Shown here: positions 17,064 to 24,331 of the stretch, piece after piece
Position numbering within the stretch: the first letter of the stretch is position 1
Layout: every line of letters begins with the position of its first letter
Assembly: GCA_021647985.1 (NCBI GenBank)
Contig: JAKITQ010000034.1
Location: forward strand, 1 to 33,559
Length of the DNA stretch: 33,559 bases
DNA from: Flavobacteriaceae bacterium
Lineage (GTDB): Bacteria; Bacteroidota; Bacteroidia; Flavobacteriales; Flavobacteriaceae
Direction: 5' to 3'
Made by a program: the position numbers and the translations under genes
Notes under the pieces: model-generated
Databases searched by the model: none
What the model was told of the DNA's origin: nothing
What the model saw: only the letters and a program-made list of their open reading frames with translations

Positions 17064-17200
17064 CCTGTCCGTAGGCTTAGGTCACAAAGAGTTCGTTAAA
17101 AAGAAGAATCAAGGATTATTCATGATCACAAAAGATTCTTTAAATAAACAATCATCAGTGACCGGTGCGCAGCAAATCCCTCGAACAGAAGAGATTTTTT
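17064..17200 (+). ncRNA. Structured RNA, copy 2 (unknown family)
   Basis: Nearly identical to copy 1. Closing stem 17065-17071 with 17182-17188; arm GGTCAC 17080-17085 with GTGACC 17158-17163; inner stem AAGAATC with GATTCTT 17134-17140. The cap hairpin reads GATTAT-TC-ATGATC (17114-17127): its A-to-G change against copy 1 turns an A-U pair into a G-U pair, so pairing is kept. A T-rich tract starts at 17194. Confidence 0.6.
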
Positions 17201-17255
17201 TCTTTCTTTTTTTATCCAAACTGCGAAGCACATCACGAATACAATAACCAATAAA

Positions 17256-17309
17256 ATGGGGATGAGTAAAAAAGGAATAAGGAATAATAATTCAAGTGTA
17301 AAATACTAA
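17256..17309 (+). CDS. 17-codon mini-ORF after RNA copy 2
   Basis: Encodes the same peptide as 16328-16381; codon 2 is GGG, not GGA. It lies about 60 bases past the T tract of RNA copy 2 and stops at the next REP-like unit. Low support as a real gene. Confidence 0.22.
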   Translation: MGMSKKGIRNNNSSVKY

Positions 17310-17658
17310 TAGAGATTGCCACAGTCGTACCTCCTTCGCAAAGACAAAACGATCAACATATGTCTTCACAGGCAGTGTAGTATGCATAGGGATTAGTAGC
17401 ATCATCTAGATTTATTCATGAGATTGCCACAGTCGTACCTCCTTCGCAAAGACGAAACGATCAACATATGTCTTCACAGGTAGTGTAGTATGCACTGCGT
17501 GGTGATCGCGACATTTTTTTATACCAAATACACGCTACTCGATACCCATTACCCATCACACAACAAGTAATGAACCTTTCTCTTTTCTCCATTCGCTTTT
17601 TTACCTATTTTTAAACTTTAATTTTAAATACAGAAACATCTATTTTATTGACGTTATA

Positions 17659-20082
17659 TTGCCAATTCCACTGCAAAAGTTATTCACTTATCAAATAACT
17701 TCTGCCGAAGCCGAGTTTTTAAAAAATGGTATGCGGGTGGCGGTACCTTTTGGGAAGACTAAAATATTTACGGCCCTGATTTTTGAGATCCATCAAAATC
17801 CCCCTTTAGCCTATGAAGCCAAAGAGATTCATCAAATATTAGATGAAGCACCAATAATAACTTCCAAACAATTAAGCCATTGGCAATGGCTTGCTCAATA
17901 TTATATGTGCTCTTTAGGAGATGTGATGCGAGCGGCATTACCAAGTGCATTTTTGTTGGAGAGCGAAACCTTAGTTTTAAAAAATGAAAATTTTTCTCAG
18001 CAAGATATTTTAAATGATGAGGAATATTTAATTTTCGAAGCTTTACAACATCAGTCCGTTTTAAAAATTCAGGAAATCAGTAAAATATTAAATAAAAAAG
18101 GAATCTTAAGCATTATCAATGGCTTGATAGATAAAGATGTTATCGTTTTAAAAGAAGAAATATTTCAGCAATACAAGCCAAAATTATTGAAATATATCCG
18201 CGTAAGCGAAAAGTATAAAGACCCAAAAAAACTTCAAGATTTACTAAATGAACTCAGCAGAGCAAAAAAACAAAGAGAAATTGTACTGACTTATTTTTCA
18301 AAAATGGCAAGTACCAAAAAACCTGTTAAAGTAAAAGATTTATATACTACTGCCAATTCTTCAGCAGCAATTGTTAATGCCTTGGTCAATAAAAATATTT
18401 TTGAAATTTATACCATACAAGAAGATAGGGTTTCTTTTGATAAATCGAACAATGTTTTAAAAGCTTTAAGCAATGAACAAGATGCTGCTTTGATAGAAAT
18501 TCAAAATGGTTTTAAGAATAAGGATGTTATTTTGTTTCACGGAATCACCTCCAGCGGTAAAACCGAAATTTATGCACATTTAATTCAGCAAGTTTTGGAT
18601 GCCAAAAAACAGGTTTTGTATTTGTTGCCAGAAATTGCATTAACTACGCAGATAATTACTCGGTTACAAGCTTTTTTTGGAGATAAAATTTCTGTTTTTC
18701 ACTCTAAATATTCTATCAATGAAAGGGTAGAGGTGTGGAATAATTTGTTAGAAAATAAAGATAAAGCGCAGATTATTTTAGGAGCCAGATCATCGGTTTT
18801 GTTGCCCTTTAGTAATTTGGGTTTGGTCATTGTAGATGAAGAACACGAAACTTCTTTTAAACAATTTGATCCATCTCCCCGCTATCACGCTCGTGATGCG
18901 GCTATTGTATTAGCAAATTTTCATAAGGCCAAAGTTTTATTGGGTTCTGCCACTCCATCGGTAGAAAGTTATTATAATGTACAGCAAAAAAAGTATGGTT
19001 ATGTAAAATTAGACAGACGTTTTGGTAATGTGTTGTTGCCAGAAATTGAGTTGGTAGATATCAAAGAAAAGCACCGTAAAAAAAGAATGAATGGTCATTT
19101 TTCTGATCGACTTTTAGATTTGATCAAAGATACTTTGGACAATAAAGAACAAATTATTTTGTTTCAAAATCGTAGAGGTTATGCCCCTATTGTTGAGTGT
19201 GGTACCTGTGGTGTAGCACCACAATGCCCAAATTGCGATGTCAGTTTGACCTTGCACAAATATCGAAATGAACTGCGTTGCCACTATTGTGGATATCACC
19301 GAAGTTTACCAAAAACCTGTCCGGCTTGCGAGAATCCTACCCTCAATAGCAAAGGATTTGGTACGGAGCAAATTGAAATGGAATTAAACAATCTGTTTCC
19401 TGAGATTAAAGTAGGTAGAATGGATTTAGACACCACAAGAGGAAAGTATGGCTACCAAAAAATTATTACTGCTTTTCAAGAACAAGAGATTGATATTTTG
19501 GTTGGTACCCAAATGTTAACCAAGGGCCTAGATTTTAAAAATGTAACGTTGGTAGGGGTGTTGAATGCTGATCATATGTTAAATTTTCCCGATTTTAGGA
19601 CCTATGAACGCACCTACCAATTGTTGGTGCAAGTATCGGGTAGGGCAGGTAGAGCCAAAAAAAGAGGTAAAGTTGCTATTCAAACCTTTAACCCTTACCA
19701 CCAAGTATTACAGCAAGTAACTAATAATGCTTATGATGCTATGTATAAAGATCAGATTAACGAACGACATGCTTTTCATTATCCGCCTTTGATTAGACTA
19801 TTAAAAATCACTTTAAAACACAAAAATTTTAATAAGGTAGAACAAGCGAGTATTTGGTTGGGCTCTTCCTTAAAAAATAGCTTTTATGATAATGTATTGG
19901 GACCCACAAGTCCAGCAGTTTCTCGTATTAGAAACCAATATTTAAAAACCATACTCATTAAATTACCTGCAGATAAATCCTTAAAACAAAGCAAAGAGAT
20001 TATTCAAAAAATTAAAAATTCTTTTCAATCCATTGGGGAGTTTAGAGCGGTTCGTTTTGTAGTAGATGTAGATAATTATTGA
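17659..20082 (+). CDS. priA: Primosomal protein N' (replication restart helicase PriA)
   Basis: An 807-residue superfamily 2 helicase that reloads the replisome at stalled forks. An N-terminal DNA-binding domain begins PIPLQKLFTY. Walker A is GITSSGKT (near residue 294), with DEEH near 393 and GSATPS near 432. Eight zinc-binding cysteines (ECGTC, QCPNC, RCHYC, TCPAC) lie near 513-557. Motifs V and VI (GTQMLTKGLDF, VSGRAGR) follow. The only standard start in frame is TTG 17659. The frame stays open upstream and codes for FIDVIL, which is conserved in PriA, so translation probably begins near 17638, where an ATC stands at the usual initiator place. The next 450 bases are spacer. Confidence 0.95.
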   Translation: MPIPLQKLFTYQITSAEAEFLKNGMRVAVPFGKTKIFTALIFEIHQNPPLAYEAKEIHQILDEAPIITSKQLSHWQWLAQYYMCSLGDVMRAALPSAFLLESETLVLKNENFSQQDILNDEEYLIFEALQHQSVLKIQEISKILNKKGILSIINGLIDKDVIVLKEEIFQQYKPKLLKYIRVSEKYKDPKKLQDLLNELSRAKKQREIVLTYFSKMASTKKPVKVKDLYTTANSSAAIVNALVNKNIFEIYTIQEDRVSFDKSNNVLKALSNEQDAALIEIQNGFKNKDVILFHGITSSGKTEIYAHLIQQVLDAKKQVLYLLPEIALTTQIITRLQAFFGDKISVFHSKYSINERVEVWNNLLENKDKAQIILGARSSVLLPFSNLGLVIVDEEHETSFKQFDPSPRYHARDAAIVLANFHKAKVLLGSATPSVESYYNVQQKKYGYVKLDRRFGNVLLPEIELVDIKEKHRKKRMNGHFSDRLLDLIKDTLDNKEQIILFQNRRGYAPIVECGTCGVAPQCPNCDVSLTLHKYRNELRCHYCGYHRSLPKTCPACENPTLNSKGFGTEQIEMELNNLFPEIKVGRMDLDTTRGKYGYQKIITAFQEQEIDILVGTQMLTKGLDFKNVTLVGVLNADHMLNFPDFRTYERTYQLLVQVSGRAGRAKKRGKVAIQTFNPYHQVLQQVTNNAYDAMYKDQINERHAFHYPPLIRLLKITLKHKNFNKVEQASIWLGSSLKNSFYDNVLGPTSPAVSRIRNQYLKTILIKLPADKSLKQSKEIIQKIKNSFQSIGEFRAVRFVVDVDNY

Positions 20083-20500
20083 GTGAAAATAAGAAAGAAG
20101 AAAGAAGAAAAAAGAAAATTGTGAAGTACCTGATTCCAATTACCTGATATCTGATTCTAGGTGCCAACAGAAAAAAGCTAGAAGCCAAAAGCAAAATACC
20201 AAGACCAATAATAAGTTGCAAGTAGTAAGCAGGAAAATAAGAAGCAATTCATACCAAATACTTGATATCAACAACCAACATCTCATATTCCATTTTAACC
20301 ACAAAGTTCACTAAGAATTTTGCAAGGAGCGTAAAAAAGTTTTTTATTTTCACATTAACGTTTTCACGAGGAACGAAGTATGAGTGACGTGGAGATCTTA
20401 TAGAAGTTGAAAGTTAGAAAGTTAAAAAGTCGAAAGTCGAAAGTTGGCTGCTTGATTTATTTCATTACCACATTACCACATTCACTCAATAGCTCATTGT
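20083..20500. repeat. Spacer with REP-like and other dispersed repeats
   Basis: Filler (GAAGAAAG, CCAAAAGC, ATACCAAATACTTG) surrounds two recognisable elements. One is a 59-bp repeat starting CCACAAAGTTCACTAAG at 20299-20357, repeated at 21051-21107. The other is a REP-like element at 20359-20398, related to those at 24056, 26036, 27960 and 29021. The first repeat and its copy bracket the toxin-antitoxin pair. Confidence 0.65.
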
Positions 20501-20527
20501 TACATTATCAAAATTAGATTATCTTTG
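20497..20527 (+). promoter_or_regulatory. Promoter of the ParDE-type pair
   Basis: TTG at 20497-20499 and TATCTTTG at 20520-20527, 20 bases apart, fit the TTTG / TAnnTTTG Bacteroidota consensus. The start site would fall just upstream of the ATG codons at 20536 and 20542. The GTG at 20527 overlaps the -7 element and cannot be the start. Confidence 0.65.
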
Positions 20528-20541
20528 TGAAAACAATGAAT

Positions 20542-20724
20542 ATGATTACCAAAGAAAGCCTTTTAAAATCAATAAATACCATGCCAGATAGATTTTCTAT
20601 AGAAGAAATTATGGATAGAATTGTATTGCTGGATAAAATTGAACAAGGCGAAAAAGATTCAAAAACTGGAAATGTATTATCTGAAAAGGAAACTAAATAC
20701 TATTTAAAGAAATGGTTAATGTAA
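20542..20724 (+). CDS. Antitoxin of a ParDE/RelBE-type module
   Basis: A protein of about 60 residues beginning MITKESLLKSINTMP, with an acidic helical middle (FSIEEIMDRIVLLDKIEQG) and a C-terminal helix. This is the usual short antitoxin found in Bacteroidota before RelE/ParE toxins. ATG 20542 fits the family start and the promoter; ATG 20536 is the alternative. Its end overlaps the toxin start by 13 bases. In intact systems it would bind and neutralise the toxin and repress the promoter. Here the toxin is frameshifted. Confidence 0.7.
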   Translation: MITKESLLKSINTMPDRFSIEEIMDRIVLLDKIEQGEKDSKTGNVLSEKETKYYLKKWLM

Positions 20725-20985
20725 ATTGGACCAAAAGAGCCTTAAAAGATATAGATCACATCGCTGACTATATTGCAAAAGATTCTGTTCACTATGCAAA
20801 GATTCAGGTAAGAAGATTTCTCGATAAAGTTGAAATACTTAAATTATTCCCAAATATTGGAAGAATAGTACCAGAGAAAGGGCAATCCGATATTCGTGAA
20901 ATTAATTTAGGTAACTATAGAATTATTTATAGAATTGAGTATATTAACAGTACATCATAGTAAAAGACTTTTGAGAAATATTTAG
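20712..20985 (+). pseudogene. ParE/RelE-type toxin disrupted by a C-terminal frameshift
   Basis: The reading frame from 20712 gives a standard ParE-like start and core (VNWTKRALKDIDHIADYIAK, LFPNIGRIVPE, IREINLGNYRIIYRIE). It then runs into INSTS and a stop at 20960. Skipping one base at about 20940 restores the family C terminus ILTVHHSKRLLRNI, ending at 20985. The last strand (ILTVHHSKRLL) is a hallmark of the family, so the encoded 82-residue product is probably inactive or altered. It may be a real mutation or a sequencing error. Confidence 0.72.
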
Positions 20986-21329
20986 CTAAAATAAATTATC
21001 TCTTTCTCGCAGATTACGCGGATATTGCAGATTAGTTCTTTCTATTCTTACCGCAAAGTTCGCCAAGAATTTCGTATGGAGCGTAAAGTAGTTTATTTTT
21101 CACATTACCACATTACCACATTACCACATTACCACATTAACATTTTAACCCATTGAGCACAAAGCTGTTAATATCTTGTTAAAACAATGTGATTTTTAGC
21201 CTTAAAAACAATGGTATTTTGTAATGAAAAAATTATATTTACACTCGTAAAAATACACTGAATGAGTCCTTGTTTTTATTGTTAAATGGGACTGATAATA
21301 GCGAAGCTGTGTTCATATAAAACCATACC
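20986..21329. repeat. Intergenic repeats between the toxin-antitoxin pair and gmd
   Basis: Contains TCTCGCAGATTACGCGGAT (21002-21020), the second copy of the CCGCAAAGTTC repeat (21051-21107), and a tandem array of five 8-bp CACATTAC units (21101-21140). The last 190 bases before gmd look like a leader or promoter region, but I see no clear TAnnTTTG with a well-placed -33 element. Confidence 0.6.
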
Positions 21330-22445
21330 ATGCAAAAAATAGCCTTAATTACTGGTGTAACCGGACAAGATGGTGCATATTTAAGTGAATTTCTATTAAA
21401 AAAAGGATACAAAGTACACGGACTAAAAAGAAGATCTTCTCTTTTTAATACCGACAGAATTGATCATTTATATCAAGATCCACATATTGAAAATCAGAAT
21501 TTTGTTTTGCATTATGGGGATATGACTGATAGTACCAATTTGATTAGAATCATACAAGAGGTACAACCAGATGAGATTTATAATTTGGCTGCCATGAGTC
21601 ATGTGCATGTTTCTTTTGAAATGCCAGAATATACTGCCAATGCAGATGGTATTGGAACTTTACGTTTATTAGAAGCCATTCGTATTTTAAAAATGGAGAA
21701 AAAAGTACGTATTTATCAGGCTTCTACATCAGAATTGTATGGTAAAGTACAAGAAGTACCCCAAACGGAAACCACACCTTTTTATCCTCGTAGTCCGTAT
21801 GCTGTAGCTAAAATGTATGCCTATTGGATTACAGTAAATTATCGTGAAGCCTATGGAATGTATGCCTGTAACGGAATATTATTCAACCACGAATCGCCTA
21901 TTAGAGGTGAGACTTTTGTAACCAGAAAAATTACCCGAGCGGTTTCTAAAATAGGTTTGGGTTTACAAGAAAATTTGTTTTTAGGTAATTTAGATGCCAA
22001 ACGCGATTGGGGTCATGCTAAAGACTATGTGCGTATGATGTGGATGTTATTACAACATGATGTAGCTGAGGACTGGGTAATTGCCACAGGAACCACCACT
22101 TCGGTTAGAGATTTTGTTAAAATGGCTTTCGCAGAAATAGGCGTTACTTTAGAATTTAAAGGCGAAGGAAAAGATGAAAAGGGTTTTGTCAAAACATGTT
22201 CTAATCCAAAATATAATTTAGAAATTGGCAATGAAGTTGTTGCTATAGATCCGAGGTATTTCCGCCCGACGGAAGTAGAGTTACTTATTGGCGATGCCAC
22301 AAAAGCCAAAGAAAAATTGGGTTGGGTGCCGAAATACGACTTACAATATTTGGTAAAAGATATGATGCAAAGCGACCTAAAATTAATGCATAAAGATCAA
22401 TATTTGAAGTATGGAGGGTATGATGTGTTGAATTATTTTGAGTGA
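21330..22445 (+). CDS. gmd: GDP-mannose 4,6-dehydratase
   Basis: A 371-residue short-chain dehydrogenase (extended SDR). It turns GDP-D-mannose into GDP-4-keto-6-deoxy-D-mannose, the first step to GDP-L-fucose. The NAD(P)-binding GVTGQDG motif is at residues 9-15. [15 protein letters not shown], the catalytic STSELYG (near 131) and YAVAK (near 157-161) are all present, as is [16 protein letters not shown]. The length is normal for bacterial Gmd. fcl follows after a small four-helix-bundle gene. The pair supplies fucose-type sugars for surface polysaccharide, consistent with the sugar transferase remnant at 32.1 kb. Confidence 0.97.
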   Translation: MQKIALITGVTGQDGAYLSEFLLKKGYKVHGLKRRSSLFNTDRIDHLYQDPHIENQNFVLHYGDMTDSTNLIRIIQEVQPDEIYNLAAMSHVHVSFEMPEYTANADGIGTLRLLEAIRILKMEKKVRIYQASTSELYGKVQEVPQTETTPFYPRSPYAVAKMYAYWITVNYREAYGMYACNGILFNHESPIRGETFVTRKITRAVSKIGLGLQENLFLGNLDAKRDWGHAKDYVRMMWMLLQHDVAEDWVIATGTTTSVRDFVKMAFAEIGVTLEFKGEGKDEKGFVKTCSNPKYNLEIGNEVVAIDPRYFRPTEVELLIGDATKAKEKLGWVPKYDLQYLVKDMMQSDLKLMHKDQYLKYGGYDVLNYFE

Positions 22446-22450
22446 TTTAC

Positions 22451-22490
22451 GATAGAACGAATGAACGAATGAACGAATGAACGATGGAAT
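22451..22490 (+). repeat. GAACGAAT tandem repeat, left arm of an inverted repeat
   Basis: Three-plus units of GAACGAAT follow the gmd stop. GATAGAACGAATGAACG (22451-22467) matches the reverse complement of 22910-22926 in 16 of 17 positions. The two arms flank the four-helix-bundle gene. A related GAACGATGGAATGA occurs here and again near 30281. Confidence 0.7.
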
Positions 22491-22497
22491 GAAAATT

Positions 22498-22875
22498 ATG
22501 TCTGAAAAGATTAGAAAACATACTGATTTAAGGGTTTATCAATTGTCTTTTGAAGCTGGGATGGAGGTGTTTGAACTTACTAAGACTTTCCCAAAAGAAG
22601 AGAGGTATTCGTTAACGGATCAGATAAGAAGATCGTCACGTTCGGTATCCGGAAATATTGCCGAATCCTGGCGTAAGCGAAAATATCCGAAATCTTTTGT
22701 TGCAAAATTATCTGATTCAGAAGGAGAGGCAGCCGAAACACAAGTTTGGTTAGACTATGCATTACAATGTAATTATTTATCAAAAGAAAGTTATAGATTA
22801 CTTTATGATAAATATGAACATATTATTGCCATGTTAATAAATATGAGTACAAAACTTGAACAATGGAAAATTTAA
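22498..22875 (+). CDS. Four-helix-bundle protein (23S rRNA IVS-type, TIGR02436-like)
   Basis: A protein of about 125 residues: HTDLRVYQLSFEAGMEVFEL, then FPKEERYSLTDQIRRSSRSV, then NIAESWRKR and a final amphipathic helix. This is the four-helix-bundle family first known from intervening sequences in 23S rRNA and common inside Bacteroidota polysaccharide loci. The start at 22498 removes the part of the frame lying in the GAACGAAT repeat (ATG 22477 and 22489 are alternatives). The role is unknown; some relatives act as accessory variability determinants of retroelements. It splits gmd from fcl and is flanked by inverted repeats. Confidence 0.85.
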   Translation: MSEKIRKHTDLRVYQLSFEAGMEVFELTKTFPKEERYSLTDQIRRSSRSVSGNIAESWRKRKYPKSFVAKLSDSEGEAAETQVWLDYALQCNYLSKESYRLLYDKYEHIIAMLINMSTKLEQWKI

Positions 22876-22909
22876 TTCGCATCTGCATTCTGGCTTTCAA
22901 TCGTTCCAA

Positions 22910-22926
22910 CGTTCATTCGTTCCATC
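22910..22926 (+). repeat. Right arm of the inverted repeat around the four-helix-bundle gene
   Basis: CGTTCATTCGTTCCATC is the reverse complement of GATGGAACGAATGAACG, matching 22451-22467 with one mismatch. It lies between the four-helix-bundle gene and fcl. Confidence 0.65.
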
Positions 22927-22939
22927 ATAATTTCACATC

Positions 22940-23962
22940 ATGCTATTTGCAACAAATTCACTAAATAATGGAGTTTTGAATAAGAATATAACTATATACA
23001 TCGCCGGCCACCGAGGCATGGTAGGTTCATCAGTTTGTCGAGCTTTAGAAGCGAAGGGCTATTCCAATTTATTGGGAAAAACCAGTAAAGAATTAGACCT
23101 GCGTAATCAAGAAGCCGTAAATAATTTTATTGCAACAGAAAAACCAGATATTATTATTGATGCAGCAGCTAGGGTTGGAGGTATTTTGGCCAACAATGAT
23201 TTTCCTTATCAGTTTTTGATGGAGAATATGCAAATTCAGAATAACCTGATACATGCGGCTCATGAAAATAATGTACAAAAGTTTATTTTTTTAGGGAGCT
23301 CATGTATCTATCCAAAATTAGCATCACAACCATTAAAGGAGGAATATTTATTAACCGATAGTTTAGAACCCACCAATGAATGGTATGCTATTGCTAAAAT
23401 ATCGGGAGTTAAATTATGTGAAGCGATACGCAAACAATTTGCTAAGGATTTTGTAAGTCTGATGCCAACCAATCTATATGGTTCTTTTGATAATTTCGAT
23501 TTAAAAACATCGCATGTATTACCAGCTATGATTCGTAAATTTCATGAAGCTAAAGAAAATAATAATTCAACTGTAACGCTTTGGGGTAGTGGTACACCAA
23601 TGCGTGAGTTCTTACAAGTAGATGATATGGCAAAGGCAGTGGTTTTTGCGGTTGAAAATATTTTACCAGAACATTTATACAATATTGGTACCGGTACCGA
23701 TGTAACCATCAAGCAATTGGCAAAAATCATACAAAAAGTTGTAGGGCATCAAGGGGAAATTATTTGGGATAGCTCCAAACCCGATGGCACACCACGTAAA
23801 TTATTAGATGTGTCAAAAATAAATGCTCTGGGTTGGAAAGCAGAAATCACCTTGGAAGAAGGCATTGCAAGTACCTATGCTTGGTTTTTAAAACATTTAA
23901 AAGTTATTAAAGAGGTTAAGATGGAAGAAGTTAAAAATTTAAAAGTAGCAAGTAGAAAGTAG
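22940..23962 (+). CDS. fcl: GDP-L-fucose synthase
   Basis: A 340-residue extended SDR enzyme (epimerase-reductase) that converts GDP-4-keto-6-deoxymannose to GDP-L-fucose with NADPH. It has an N-terminal GHRGMVG motif (residues 23-29), AARVGGILANN, GSSCIYPK and the catalytic YAIAK (near 149-153), plus PTNLYGSFDNFD. The normal family end is around AWFLKHL. The last 20 or so residues (VKMEEVKNLKVASRK) are coded by DNA of the low-complexity spacer type, so the spacer appears to have extended the protein. It works with gmd. A start a few codons downstream is possible. Confidence 0.95.
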   Translation: MLFATNSLNNGVLNKNITIYIAGHRGMVGSSVCRALEAKGYSNLLGKTSKELDLRNQEAVNNFIATEKPDIIIDAAARVGGILANNDFPYQFLMENMQIQNNLIHAAHENNVQKFIFLGSSCIYPKLASQPLKEEYLLTDSLEPTNEWYAIAKISGVKLCEAIRKQFAKDFVSLMPTNLYGSFDNFDLKTSHVLPAMIRKFHEAKENNNSTVTLWGSGTPMREFLQVDDMAKAVVFAVENILPEHLYNIGTGTDVTIKQLAKIIQKVVGHQGEIIWDSSKPDGTPRKLLDVSKINALGWKAEITLEEGIASTYAWFLKHLKVIKEVKMEEVKNLKVASRK

Positions 23963-24331
23963 TAAGTAAAAAAATAAGAAATACCTATTACCTGATACCC
24001 AATACTTGATTCTTGATTCCAATTTTCAACACGGCCATTACCAAATAACCAAACGCGTCTTCATGAGAAGCGAAGCATGAGTGACGTAGTGATCTGTTGC
24101 AAGTTAAAAGTTGAAAAATAACACATTCATTCATTAAAGCATTATTTTCGCTTTACCCCAACCCTAAAGGGAGACGAAGTTTTAAGAGAGGAGTTTAAAT
24201 ACCCAATACCTTATTCTTGATACCAATTACCAACAGCCAACAGTTAGTAGTAAGTAGCAAGTAGAAAAATAAGAAATACCCAATACAAAATACCAACAGC
24301 CAAAAGCGAACAGAGGGCTAATAATTTATAA
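23963..24331 (+). repeat. Spacer with REP-like element, first copy of a 190-bp block
   Basis: A block from about 24013 to 24199 is nearly identical to 28979-29168. It has a CCATTACCAAATAACC lead, a REP-like element at 24056-24096, then TTGAAAAATAA and CCCCAACCCTAAAGGGAG. Spacer words (GTAGTAAGTAG, CAATACAAAATACC, AAAAGCGAACAG) lie around it. Same orientation as the other REP-like elements. Confidence 0.75.

Larger units (their letters stand above)
16045..17500. repeat. 1.5 kb repeat region: duplicated RNA unit and 108-bp REP-like units
   Basis: Seven copies of a unit starting GAGATTGCCACAGTCGTAC begin at 16054, 16384, 16764, 16872, 16980, 17312 and 17420. Where they run in tandem the period is 108 bp. 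A block of about 410 bp (16045-16455) recurs nearly identically at 16971-17383, offset by 926. Each block carries one structured RNA and one 17-codon mini-ORF. The reverse complement of the unit shares its ends (CGTCTT..CGA.. and ..TGG..ATCT) with the REP-like elements at 20.4-29 kb, so both are one family in opposite orientations. No protein-coding gene is intact here. Confidence 0.8.

Noticed and set aside
16764..17460. CRISPR-like tandem repeats
   Set aside because: The period is 108 bp with nearly identical whole units, so there are no unique spacers, and no cas gene is in the window.
20527..20541. GTG 20527 as antitoxin start
   Set aside because: It overlaps the -7 promoter element, and the family start is at ATG 20542.
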